From Hafnia alvei (GTDB taxonomy: Bacteria > Pseudomonadota > Gammaproteobacteria > Enterobacterales > Enterobacteriaceae): 64,000 nucleotides of DNA. Where the stretch lies: NCBI RefSeq assembly GCF_964063325.1, contig NZ_OZ061315.1, positions 1,240,001 through 1,304,000 on the forward strand, given 5' to 3'. Position 1 is the first letter of the stretch. The number at the start of each line of letters is the position of its first letter. This document shows positions 1-8,046 of this stretch, piece after piece. The translations under genes and the position numbers were made by a program. The notes beneath the pieces are model-generated. The model saw only the letters and a list, made by a program, of their open reading frames with translations, searched no databases and had not been told where the DNA came from.

Positions 1-1
1 A

Positions 2-439
2 GATATCGATATGGGCGAAATGACGGCGCGTAGCTTTCATCGTGCTGGCGATCGCAGCCAGCCGGTGCTGATCAAAATCTATCTACGCGATTGCCTCAAA
101 GGGGCATCAATGGCGCGGAGTAGCTTGGCGTCTAAGACGACCGGAAGCGATTGGCGAGCCTATACCACCGGCGAGCAAGCCGTGCAGATGACCTTTATCG
201 GTGAGTCCGACGTAGCCGACCCCGCGCTATTACACACCACCGGTATGGTGCAAGGCGCAGGCATTCGTTTGATGGATATGTCTGGCAATAAGCTGGCGAT
301 TAATCAGACCCAGACGCCTTCTCTGGTGAAATACGGCGATAGCGTATTGACCTTTATGGCCGCATTGGAATCGACGGGAAACTCGGTCACCGCCGGTGAG
401 TTTCAAGGATTGCTGCGCGTGAAAATGGAGTATTTGTAA
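2..439 (+). CDS. Fimbrial subunit, 5' end outside the window
   Basis: The frame is open from the first bases of the window and ends at 439, so the start and signal peptide lie upstream. The visible 145 residues look like a chaperone-usher pilin: the opening Asp-Ile-Asp-Met-Gly-Glu resembles the pilin 'vdfG' strand, a Cys follows in 'IYLRDC', and the last residues end in alternating hydrophobics with a penultimate Tyr (KMEYL), as in donor strands recognised by periplasmic chaperones. It overlaps the next gene by one base (TAATG), so the two are probably translationally coupled. A minor subunit is as likely as the major one. Confidence 0.8.
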   Translation, partial: DIDMGEMTARSFHRAGDRSQPVLIKIYLRDCLKGASMARSSLASKTTGSDWRAYTTGEQAVQMTFIGESDVADPALLHTTGMVQGAGIRLMDMSGNKLAINQTQTPSLVKYGDSVLTFMAALESTGNSVTAGEFQGLLRVKMEYL

Positions 440-1485
440 TGAAACTGTCTGGCCTATTCTCACGCCAAACGTGCGCGCTCGTTCTATCGCTACTTCCCGT
501 TGGCGCGCAGGCTTATATCGATGGCGAAATTATCCCGGTCGGTGGCCCACATCAATACAACATCGATGTGGGGAATCAGGATATTACCTCTAACGTGGCG
601 GGTTCTCTGATTAGCTCGGAGTTTGCATTAGGTGGGCTTTATGCCGGGACAGCCTACTGCAATACGCCGATGACGAATCAGCCGGTATTTTTCACCTCGC
701 GTGCGACGTTGGCTGAATCGGGCAATAACCCCGGCTATCTGCGATTGAACGACTATATGGATGTCAAAATTGAAATCTACATCCGTGGTAACCGTCTCGA
801 ATACCTACCGGTTCCGTTCAACAATGAAAGCAATCGTGCGTACCAGAACACCTGTGCGCCGCCATCGGTGCAGTACACCGACTTTGAGTCTGGGTCGAAG
901 GGGCGTGTCACTTTTATGATCACGAAACCCATTATCAACGGCGTCAATCTGGTCGGGACGCAAATTGCCGAGTTATATGGCCGGATAGGTTCAACGGCCT
1001 CCGGTATTGGCTCAGTGCCAATGTCGGTGATTTATATCAACTCGGGTGTGCTTACCGTACCTGATAAATGCGTGGTGAATCAGGGAACGCCGATCGTGGT
1101 GGATTTCGGCACCATTCCAGGTACGGGCAGCAAGCTCAATGGCAATAACTACAGCCATAACGTGCCGATTCACGTGAAGTGCGAAGGCGGGAGTTTTACC
1201 ACCGGCAGCCTGAATATCAAATTGGCGATTCAGCAGGCCAGCCCAGCCAGCTTTAACAGTGATTATCTGGGAACCACCGGCTCGGGCGATCGTTCAAATT
1301 TGGGTATCAAACTGACCGATCAGAGCGGTTCGACCATTACGCCGAACAGATTTTATAACGTCCCCGGTTTTAACAATAACGAGGGAGATTGGAACCTCAT
1401 CGCCGCGCCGATTGCAAACGCCGGAACCAACATTGAGGAAGGTGATTTTCAGGCTTCCGCAACCGTTGTTGCAGAGTTCCAGTAA
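439..1485 (+). CDS. Fimbrial tip protein or adhesin
   Basis: This is a 348-residue secreted protein with a Sec signal peptide (about residues 1-25, ending near AQA). Its length is roughly twice that of a pilin, as expected for a two-domain tip adhesin: an N-terminal receptor-binding region with paired Cys residues (near 73 and 136), then a pilin-like domain from about residue 205 (VPDKCVVNQG...VDFGTIPG...VPIHVKCEGG). The C-terminus (ATVVAEFQ) fits a pilin donor strand. Position between two subunit genes supports a tip role. No receptor can be named from the sequence. Confidence 0.8.
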   Translation: MKLSGLFSRQTCALVLSLLPVGAQAYIDGEIIPVGGPHQYNIDVGNQDITSNVAGSLISSEFALGGLYAGTAYCNTPMTNQPVFFTSRATLAESGNNPGYLRLNDYMDVKIEIYIRGNRLEYLPVPFNNESNRAYQNTCAPPSVQYTDFESGSKGRVTFMITKPIINGVNLVGTQIAELYGRIGSTASGIGSVPMSVIYINSGVLTVPDKCVVNQGTPIVVDFGTIPGTGSKLNGNNYSHNVPIHVKCEGGSFTTGSLNIKLAIQQASPASFNSDYLGTTGSGDRSNLGIKLTDQSGSTITPNRFYNVPGFNNNEGDWNLIAAPIANAGTNIEEGDFQASATVVAEFQ

Positions 1486-1494
1486 GGAGAGAGT

Positions 1495-2037
1495 ATGCGT
1501 CTGATGGAACTGGCTGTACTAGCAACGCTGATGTTCAGTAGCGCGGTTGAAGCGGCGGGAGAGCTGGTGGGCGGCGCGATGACGTTTAAAGGCGTGGTTG
1601 TCGCTTTGCCTTGCAGCATTGCTCCGGGCTCGGAAAAAGTGCCGGTGGACTTTGGTGAGATTTCTACCAAGTCGCTTTATGCCACGGGGAAAACCACCCC
1701 CATTGCGTTTTCGATTGTGTTAGAAGACTGCAACCCCAGCGTATTTGACTCGGTAACTGTCACCTTTGACGGCGACCGAAATTCGAACATGACCGACCGT
1801 TTGGCCATTAAGTCCGTGGCGCCAAGCGGCGCGAGCGGCGTAGGTATTGGCTTAGAAGAAAGCGATGGTTCACCGATTCAACTTAATACGCCAACCAACG
1901 CAACGGCGATCACCGATAGCGTGATGCAGTTGAACTTCCAAGCCTTCGTGGAGGGCGAACCACAGGCATTAGCGAATGGAACGCTAACGACCGGTGCTTT
2001 CACTGCAACAGCTAACTACACGCTAAATTATCAGTGA
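1495..2037 (+). CDS. Fimbrial subunit (pilin)
   Basis: This 180-residue pilin has a signal peptide (about residues 1-20, ending EAA) and a clear pilin fold signature. The first strand contains the conserved Cys (VALPCSIAPGS), followed by VDFGEIS, then the second Cys in SIVLEDCNPS, and a C-terminal NYTLNYQ with penultimate aromatic pattern. A good AAGGAGAG ribosome binding site precedes the ATG by six bases. It is the last structural gene of the fimbrial operon visible here and is followed after 22 bases by a LuxR-type gene. Confidence 0.85.
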   Translation: MRLMELAVLATLMFSSAVEAAGELVGGAMTFKGVVVALPCSIAPGSEKVPVDFGEISTKSLYATGKTTPIAFSIVLEDCNPSVFDSVTVTFDGDRNSNMTDRLAIKSVAPSGASGVGIGLEESDGSPIQLNTPTNATAITDSVMQLNFQAFVEGEPQALANGTLTTGAFTATANYTLNYQ

Positions 2038-2059
2038 CTTGCTGAGAAGGTATTTATAA

Positions 2060-2734
2060 ATGAATTATCAGTGCTTTTTCTTTGATAAAAATATCTTTTT
2101 CTCTCAAGGCTTGAAGTTCGTTATTCAGGATGCTTGTGATGACTCAATGCGAGTCCAATTTACCAGCTCCAATAATATACATCAGCTCGTTGAGGTGCTT
2201 AAACAGCAAAGGAATGAACGAGAACAGCGCTGGGTGATTTGTGATTTTGAAAGCTTCCCTCAGGGGCGGTTTAATGTGCTCAATATGATCAAGATGTACT
2301 ACCGCCATCATAGGCAGAAACTCGTTATCTTATTGAGCGAAAATAATATCCCACTTTTTTTTGCGCTGCACTCGCTATTGCCCGGCGCACATTGGCTATT
2401 AAAAAGTGAGTCTAAACAGAATGTGAGTCTGTTTTTTAATGAGCTGAAATGCAGCGAAATAGGGCAAACGGTTTTTAGTCCCTCATTGGTGAGCTACACC
2501 CGAATGAAATGGTTAACTGCCGATGCCGGGTGCTATATCTCAAGCGATGAGTGGTGGCTAATGGAAGAGCTATTTAAAGGTAAATCACTTTCGCAGATTG
2601 CGAACGAAGTCAATATTAACGTTAGAAGGTTGAGTTATTACAAACGACGTTTAATGAAGCGGTTTAATGTCACCAGCAATGTTGCTTTATTTAATGTTTT
2701 TAAATGTATTGTGCCAACACCTCGGAACGACTGA
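2060..2734 (+). CDS. LuxR-type transcriptional regulator
   Basis: The 224-residue protein has a C-terminal helix-turn-helix (about residues 160-215: LSQIANEVNINVRRLSYYKRRLMKRFNV) typical of the LuxR/FixJ class and an N-terminal half shaped like a receiver but without an obvious phosphorylatable Asp pocket. Similar proteins sit at the end of enterobacterial fimbrial operons and control fimbrial expression. It lies 22 bases after the pilin gene, preceded by GAAGGT, and just ahead of the peptide cluster, so it could regulate either. Base composition is more AT-rich than the pilin genes. Confidence 0.7.
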   Translation: MNYQCFFFDKNIFFSQGLKFVIQDACDDSMRVQFTSSNNIHQLVEVLKQQRNEREQRWVICDFESFPQGRFNVLNMIKMYYRHHRQKLVILLSENNIPLFFALHSLLPGAHWLLKSESKQNVSLFFNELKCSEIGQTVFSPSLVSYTRMKWLTADAGCYISSDEWWLMEELFKGKSLSQIANEVNINVRRLSYYKRRLMKRFNVTSNVALFNVFKCIVPTPRND

Positions 2735-2784
2735 GTTATTAACGATTTTTAAATATTACTGGTGCAATGTTCATCGGTAGGTAC

Positions 2785-2800
2785 ATGCAATTCATTGCAT
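2785..2800. promoter_or_regulatory. Perfect 7-bp inverted repeat upstream of the peptide gene
   Basis: ATGCAAT and ATTGCAT flank a two-base centre, 31 bases before the peptide start codon. It is followed by ATTTTTAAT. It may be an operator for a dimeric regulator such as the adjacent LuxR-type protein, or a weak terminator of that gene. The sequence alone does not decide. Confidence 0.35.
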
Positions 2801-2830
2801 ATTTTTAATAAACTAAGGTAAGGATTATAT

Positions 2831-3025
2831 ATGAAACACATTAATGCAGCGGAAGCCGCACAGATCGTGGGTGGCAACTGCAAAACGTGTAGCAGCTCTT
2901 ATGAAACCGTGGTAGTTGGCGGCGTAGCATCTTGTAAGTTAGTGACAGTTTGCACTGACAAACATGGTTCCACGACCACCATGAAAGATGCCGATATGAA
3001 CCTGTGCCGCGTGCCAAATCGTTAA
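2831..3025 (+). CDS. Small Cys-rich peptide with double-glycine leader
   Basis: This 64-residue precursor begins with a short leader (residues 1-15) ending Ile-Val-Gly-Gly, the form of leader removed by C39-peptidase ABC exporters, and such an exporter is encoded four genes downstream. The predicted mature peptide starts Asn16-Cys17 and has five Cys (17, 20, 35, 41, 59), an odd number, so at least one would stay unpaired if the rest form disulfides. It is rich in Thr, Ser and Val. It resembles small enterobacterial proteins I recall as DUF4762, which is from memory and not searched. AAGGTAAGG precedes the ATG. A bacteriocin-like or signalling role is possible; no activity can be read from the sequence. 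Confidence 0.75.
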   Translation: MKHINAAEAAQIVGGNCKTCSSSYETVVVGGVASCKLVTVCTDKHGSTTTMKDADMNLCRVPNR

Positions 3026-3055
3026 TCTCTCTCGTTTTCTAAATAAATAGTTACC

Positions 3056-3084
3056 AATACATGGAGAGTTTCTCTCCATGTATT
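3056..3084 (+). terminator. 13-bp perfect hairpin between peptide gene and the export/biosynthesis genes
   Basis: AATACATGGAGAG and its exact complement are separated by only TTT. There is no run of U after the stem, so it may stabilise the upstream peptide mRNA or attenuate transcription rather than stop it completely. The ATG at 3078 lies inside the stem, which argues for the later start (3117) of the next gene. Confidence 0.55.
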
Positions 3085-3116
3085 TATTCGACGATCAATG
3101 TTGGGACATTAAAATT

Positions 3117-3785
3117 ATGCAGTTTAAACGCACAACGGTTATTAGCTATTCATTGCTGCTTGTCATTGTCTCATCTTTGATGACCGTGTTGTTTTACCAT
3201 GTATTTGTGTTCAAGTCGTTTTCCAGTGATAACGATAATCAAACGTCGCCACAGAAAGAGTTAACTATTGCGCAGGCAGAGAAAAGCCCAATAAAAGAAA
3301 ATAATAGCATTATTGAAGTGATGTCTTATGGCTGTCATTACTGCGCCGCGAATGAGGATAATGTGAGGGAGTTCGTTAAAAAACTGCCTGCCGGTGTGGT
3401 ATTTGAATCAATACATATCAATACGGAAAAAAGTGGGTTATCTGCCTTTGCCCCTATTTTTGCCACGCTACAAGAAATGGGCGTAGAACCTGCCGTACGT
3501 GATAGTGCATATAACGCTATTATTGCCCGAGGTATTAATCTAACGGATACCGCGGAATTAGATAAATGGCTGGTTAAAAATAGCATTGATATTGCTGAAT
3601 ATAAAAACGTGCGAGCCAGTGAAGCCGTTAAGCATCGATTAGATGAAATGTCAGCTATTACAGATTTTTATGACGTTACGGCCACGCCGATCTTTATTAT
3701 TAATAAGCGTTTTGTTGTCGCTCAAGATAGTTCTTTCCCTGAATTCTCAACACGTATGTTGAATTTGCTTGGAAAGGATAAGTAA
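3117..3785 (+). CDS. Membrane-tethered DsbA/thioredoxin-fold protein
   Basis: Using the ATG at 3117 the product is 222 residues: a single N-terminal membrane segment (about residues 8-33), a short linker and a periplasmic thioredoxin-fold domain. The active-site motif is Cys73-His-Tyr-Cys76, compared with CPHC in DsbA, and a cis-Pro loop is visible (ATPIFI, near residue 195). This suggests a dedicated oxidase or isomerase for disulfides, most simply those of the five-Cys peptide encoded just upstream. A start at 3078 would add 13 residues but lies within a hairpin. The gene is AT-rich like the peptide gene and shares one base with the next gene (TAATG). Confidence 0.75.
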   Translation: MQFKRTTVISYSLLLVIVSSLMTVLFYHVFVFKSFSSDNDNQTSPQKELTIAQAEKSPIKENNSIIEVMSYGCHYCAANEDNVREFVKKLPAGVVFESIHINTEKSGLSAFAPIFATLQEMGVEPAVRDSAYNAIIARGINLTDTAELDKWLVKNSIDIAEYKNVRASEAVKHRLDEMSAITDFYDVTATPIFIINKRFVVAQDSSFPEFSTRMLNLLGKDK

Positions 3786-4741
3786 TGGCGATGACCCGGT
3801 TTCTGCTGGTTTGGATCGTTTTCAGCACCAAAAATATCGGCGAATATTTGCGTCAAATCGTTGATCGCTTATTTTCCGCGCTGAAAGCATTCTTTTGCTG
3901 GGTGCTGCGTTTTTGTAACGTGCGCCTTGTGCTGGCTATCGCTCGCGGGCTCTGTTTTTTGGGCGTGCTTGGGCGGGAGTTTCGTCATCAGAATCCGGTT
4001 GCGACCCAGAACTTTCACTGCTTAACGGGGCAAAAAGGGCGCATCGATGCGTCATGGATTGCGGTTCGGCGCAAAATTCTAGAGGCCAGCGCAACGTGGG
4101 CACAAAACCCAAAAGTGCTACGGCAGCTTGCCGCCTGTACTCAGCAGCTTGATGAGGCCGTGGCGCCGCTTCGCCTGCGAAAAAATGCGGTCATATTGGC
4201 GCCGCTGCACAGTATTTCTGATGTGCTCGCTGCGATGGTAGGCGCTGGCGTAACGCCGGGGCGCGCTAGCGTTATCGTTTCTTCCAGCGCTGAACAGTAC
4301 AACGCCCGCGCGCGTGCCTTAGGGGGCGTCAATCTTTCCTACTGCTCTATTCATCAAGATAGTAAACAGCTGGCTTCCAGCCTCACTGCATTACTTAGCG
4401 ACGTCGCGATGGGGCAGCAGAACCTCATTATTTTTCCTGATATTACGCCGGACTATACCGTGCAAACCGAAGAGGCTGCATCGGGGAAACTACGCTGCCG
4501 GCTGTTTGGACGCGTCGCGGGGCTGCATAGCGGTATTGTGCGTTTGGCGCGGGCCGTTTCCGCACAGGTGGTTTTCTATCATCTCTATGAGCAAGACGGG
4601 CTGCGTATCCATATTCATGAGCCGGTAAAAGCGCGCGATGTGGCGGAGAAACTGCCAGCAATCATCGAGCAGGCGCTGCAGCAACATCCACATGATTGGC
4701 TGCTTTGGCATAGCCACTCTCTGTATTTTATCAATCAATAA
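3785..4741 (+). CDS. LpxL/HtrB-like acyltransferase family protein
   Basis: The 318-residue protein has an N-terminal hydrophobic stretch (about 33-62) and a C-terminal half that looks like the lipid A acyltransferase family: an inner strand followed by His142-Ser-Ile-Ser-Asp146, then IIFPDITPDY, then LFGRVAGLHSGIVRLARA, which matches the family's FxGrpa...gparLA block. The presumed catalytic motif has three residues between His and the acid, where family members usually have four, so activity or substrate may be unusual. Its place between a peptide, an exporter and fatty-acid genes suggests it moves an acyl group from the cluster's ACP to a peptide or lipid acceptor. That acceptor is inference. 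Confidence 0.6.
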   Translation: MAMTRFLLVWIVFSTKNIGEYLRQIVDRLFSALKAFFCWVLRFCNVRLVLAIARGLCFLGVLGREFRHQNPVATQNFHCLTGQKGRIDASWIAVRRKILEASATWAQNPKVLRQLAACTQQLDEAVAPLRLRKNAVILAPLHSISDVLAAMVGAGVTPGRASVIVSSSAEQYNARARALGGVNLSYCSIHQDSKQLASSLTALLSDVAMGQQNLIIFPDITPDYTVQTEEAASGKLRCRLFGRVAGLHSGIVRLARAVSAQVVFYHLYEQDGLRIHIHEPVKARDVAEKLPAIIEQALQQHPHDWLLWHSHSLYFINQ

Positions 4742-4744
4742 CTG

Positions 4745-6889
4745 ATGATGATGAAACCAATAATACCCGATCTGATTTTTCAGGAAGAGACCAACGAATG
4801 CGGGCTGGCGTGCATTGCCATGCTGGCGCAAACGCAGGGGCGAAAAACCGATCTGGACACGCTGAGAGCGCGTTTCCCTGCTTCGGATCATGGGACTTCA
4901 CTGAACGATTTATCCTCCATTTTGGCGAGTCTTGGCATTGCTTCGGCTCCCGTGCTTTTTGAGCACCATGAGCTCAGTGAATTGCCCCTGCCGGCCATTT
5001 TGCACTATGGCGCGAGCCACTATGTGGTGTTGGCCTATCGCAAAGGCCAGCAGGTGTGTGTGATGAATCCCGCGATTGGCCAGCAATGGTTGCCCTTTGC
5101 CTCGCTGAAAACTGAAATCAGCGGTTATGCGCTCATTCTCGACCCACAAACGTTGGTTACCGCCGAAAAGAGCGCCGAAGCAGGCACGACGAAAAACGCA
5201 TTGCCGCATGCGATGAGTTTGAAAGAAACGGCAGCGGTGCCCGGCATGTATGGGCTGATGTTGATAACGTTTTTGGTTTCTCTCACGTTGTTCCTCATGC
5301 CTTCGATGGTGAGTAACGCCATTAATCAGGCGTTTGCTGAGGTGGGTAACAGCCGCTTCCCCTACGGTTGGTTTATTGCCGCGTTTATAGCCTCAACGCT
5401 GCTGGCGCTGGGTGTGCGCGTGATCAGCGAGCGCTTTATCAAACGTTTTGTCCTGCTCAATAGCAGCGTGGGCTTTTCGCGACTGCTCGCCAATCCGCTG
5501 CGGTTTTTTGAAAAACGCGCACCGGGCGACATCTTTAGCCGATTTATTGCCTGGCAGGGCGGCCTGTTGCAGAAAATCGAGCTGGATAACGGTTTACGAA
5601 GCGATTGGGTTATCTGCCTTATCGCGCTGGGCATTATGTTTTGGATTGCTCCCGTGCTGGCGCTGATTTCAGGCGTGGGGGTGATAGCCATGGGGATGAT
5701 CAGCATTTGGGCGGTGCTGCGCGATCGTTGGTATACCCAGCAGCTACAGCTTAAAAGCGCAGTGCTCAATGACTTTTTTATGGAAACCTTGCAAGGCGTT
5801 TTAACCATCAAAACGGCCGGGCTTGAGAGCCAACGTAAGGCTCAGTTTGCATGGTTCAGCCGCGATCTGTTTGGCTGCCTGCAGCGACAGAAGGTCTATC
5901 AGCAGGTCAAAGAGGGGCTGTATCAACTGGTGGGCAGCCTTGAGATGGTGGTCTTCATGCTGGTGGTTCTGCCCATGGTGAACAGCAAGCAGATCTCATT
6001 GGGCGATTTTTTTGCCTATAGCTTCCTACGTCAGATTTTTAGCTCTTATGTGACGCGTATTTTCTTTTCGATTATTCAAAAATCACAGCTGCATGTGATT
6101 GATACCCGTGCTCACAGCCTGTTCTTGGCCAATGAAGATCAACATGCGGTACCGCAAAGCACCGAGCTAAGTACGGTCGCGCCGCATGTGCGCTTTGAGC
6201 GGGTTCGATTCTATTACGATCCGGCGAAAACGATTTTCACGGGTATTTCTCTCGATCTGCCTGCGGGATCGCAAATCGCGATTGTCGGCGAATCGGGGGC
6301 GGGGAAAAGTACTTTACTGCGGCTGATCGCGGGCTTGTTCACCCCTCAAGAGGGCGACGTGCTGGTGGATGGAAAACCCGTTCGGGCTCAGCAGTTGGCT
6401 TCGTTGGTATCCCTGCATAGCCAAGAAGACATTCTGTTTAATGCGTCCGTTTTAGAAAATATCACCCTGTTCGACCCTCATTATCGAGACAGCGATCGCG
6501 GCCGCATTGAGGAATTACTCACCTCGCTGGCGCTGTATCCGGTGATCCATCAGCTGCCCGGCGGTATCAATGCGCTAATACGTGAAAGCCATGCCGCGCT
6601 TTCGCTTGGCCAGCGTCAGCGCCTGCTGCTGGCACGTTCGCTGTATAGCTCGCGTCCCATTTTGCTGCTGGATGAACCCACGGCCAATTTGGATAACGAA
6701 ACCGCGCGCACCGTGATGGCCGCGGTGCAACAACATTGCCGTAAAACCGGCAAAACCTTGATTGTGGTGACTCACAGCCAGCACATTCTGCCGCAGTTTT
6801 CGCAGGTTTATCACCTGTCAGACGGCGAGCTTGCGCCTGTAGCGCCAGCTGAGGCCAAACCGATGGCTAACGTGGAGCTTTTGGCATGA
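4745..6889 (+). CDS. Peptidase-containing (C39) ABC exporter
   Basis: The 714-residue protein has all three parts of a bacteriocin exporter: an N-terminal C39 peptidase (Gln13, Cys19 in NECGLAC, His92 in SHYVV), a six-helix membrane domain (about 165-440), and an ATPase with Walker A GESGAGKST (near 515), signature LSLGQRQR and Walker B LLLLDEPT. It should cleave double-glycine leaders and move the peptide across the inner membrane. The third catalytic position, usually Asp in a DP motif, is Asn108 (MNPAIG). There is no strong ribosome site; three ATG codons follow the previous stop closely. It overlaps the next gene by ATGA. Relatives include CvaB-type transporters. Confidence 0.88.
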   Translation: MMMKPIIPDLIFQEETNECGLACIAMLAQTQGRKTDLDTLRARFPASDHGTSLNDLSSILASLGIASAPVLFEHHELSELPLPAILHYGASHYVVLAYRKGQQVCVMNPAIGQQWLPFASLKTEISGYALILDPQTLVTAEKSAEAGTTKNALPHAMSLKETAAVPGMYGLMLITFLVSLTLFLMPSMVSNAINQAFAEVGNSRFPYGWFIAAFIASTLLALGVRVISERFIKRFVLLNSSVGFSRLLANPLRFFEKRAPGDIFSRFIAWQGGLLQKIELDNGLRSDWVICLIALGIMFWIAPVLALISGVGVIAMGMISIWAVLRDRWYTQQLQLKSAVLNDFFMETLQGVLTIKTAGLESQRKAQFAWFSRDLFGCLQRQKVYQQVKEGLYQLVGSLEMVVFMLVVLPMVNSKQISLGDFFAYSFLRQIFSSYVTRIFFSIIQKSQLHVIDTRAHSLFLANEDQHAVPQSTELSTVAPHVRFERVRFYYDPAKTIFTGISLDLPAGSQIAIVGESGAGKSTLLRLIAGLFTPQEGDVLVDGKPVRAQQLASLVSLHSQEDILFNASVLENITLFDPHYRDSDRGRIEELLTSLALYPVIHQLPGGINALIRESHAALSLGQRQRLLLARSLYSSRPILLLDEPTANLDNETARTVMAAVQQHCRKTGKTLIVVTHSQHILPQFSQVYHLSDGELAPVAPAEAKPMANVELLA

Positions 6890-8046
6890 AGCAATGGCGC
6901 GCTTTTGTCACCTCGCGCTGGCTACTCGCGCTGCTTGCCGGGGCGATCATATTGCTGACGGCGATCGGCCTGTCGCGCGGTTTTTCTGCGCCAGAACCGG
7001 TAATGACCGAACAGGTTGATCGGGGTGACATTGAAAAAGTGGTTTTGGCGACCGGTACGCTTAAGCCATCGATGCAGGTCAACGTCGGGGCGCAGGTTAA
7101 TGGGCAGCTACGAAAACTGTATGTTCGTCAGGGCGACAAAGTCGAGAAAGGGCAGTTGCTGGCGGAGATCGACCCCACGCTGCAAGAGTCCGATCTGAGC
7201 AATGCAACCGCGCAGTTAGCCAGCGCTAAAGCGCAAAAATTGGCCTCGCAGGCCATGTTGGTGCGCTATCGCCAGGAACTGAACCGCCAACAAGCCATGA
7301 TGCGCGATGGTTCCGGCGTGCGAAGCGATGTGGAGCAGGCGCAGGCGCAATATGACGCTCAGCGCCAGCAGGTCGAGATGAATGATGCGCAGATTGTGCA
7401 GGCTGAAATGGTGGTCAAAACCGCCAACGCTAACCTGAGCTATACCCGCATTATTGCGCCGATCAGCGGTGAAGTGCTGGGCATTGTGACCAATGAAGGG
7501 CAAACCATTGTGTCATCACAAACGGCGCCCACCATTCTGGTATTAGCCGTTCTCGATAAAATGCTGGTTCAAACGCGGATTTCAGAGGCGGATATTCAGA
7601 AAATACAGCCCGGTCAGCCGCTGTGGTTCTATGTGATTGCCAACCCTGAGAAACGATACACCAGCCGGATGGGCTTTGTTCAGCCTGCTCCTCAAGAAGC
7701 CTTGGAAGAGCAGGCAAGCGGCAGCAGCACCGCAAGCCAGCAGGCCAACGCGGTGTATTACAACGGTACGTTTGCCGTTGATAACGCACAGCGCGAGCTG
7801 AAAACCTCCATGACGGCTCAGGTCTTTGTGCGCGTTGCTGAGGCGAAGAATGTGCTGCGTGTGCCGGTTTCGACGCTGGGACGGGCATTGAGCACCGACA
7901 GCTACCTGATTACCGTACTTGAAAATGGCCAGCCACAGCAGCGCAAGATCCGTATTGGTATCAACGATCGTCAATTTGCTCAGGTGCTTGATGGATTGCA
8001 GCTGGGCGATCGTGTGGTGATGCCAGCGGATGGGGCACAGGGATGA
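6886..8046 (+). CDS. MacA-like periplasmic adaptor (HlyD/RND family)
   Basis: The 386-residue membrane fusion protein has one N-terminal membrane segment (about 12-28), a lipoyl-like half (ATGTLKPSMQVNVGAQVNGQL), a long coiled-coil hairpin (about 100-175, Gln/Ala-rich), the second lipoyl half (ISGEVLG) and a beta-barrel region. This architecture and length match MacA (about 371 residues in E. coli). It links the MacB-like ATPase to the outer-membrane protein encoded two genes on. Four-base ATGA overlaps on both sides point to translational coupling. The cargo in this setting is probably the mature peptide rather than a macrolide. Confidence 0.88.
   Translation: MKQWRAFVTSRWLLALLAGAIILLTAIGLSRGFSAPEPVMTEQVDRGDIEKVVLATGTLKPSMQVNVGAQVNGQLRKLYVRQGDKVEKGQLLAEIDPTLQESDLSNATAQLASAKAQKLASQAMLVRYRQELNRQQAMMRDGSGVRSDVEQAQAQYDAQRQQVEMNDAQIVQAEMVVKTANANLSYTRIIAPISGEVLGIVTNEGQTIVSSQTAPTILVLAVLDKMLVQTRISEADIQKIQPGQPLWFYVIANPEKRYTSRMGFVQPAPQEALEEQASGSSTASQQANAVYYNGTFAVDNAQRELKTSMTAQVFVRVAEAKNVLRVPVSTLGRALSTDSYLITVLENGQPQQRKIRIGINDRQFAQVLDGLQLGDRVVMPADGAQG

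Noticed and set aside
3078..3116. Earlier start for the DsbA-like gene
   Set aside because: The ATG lies inside a perfect hairpin; the ATG at 3117 begins just before the membrane helix.
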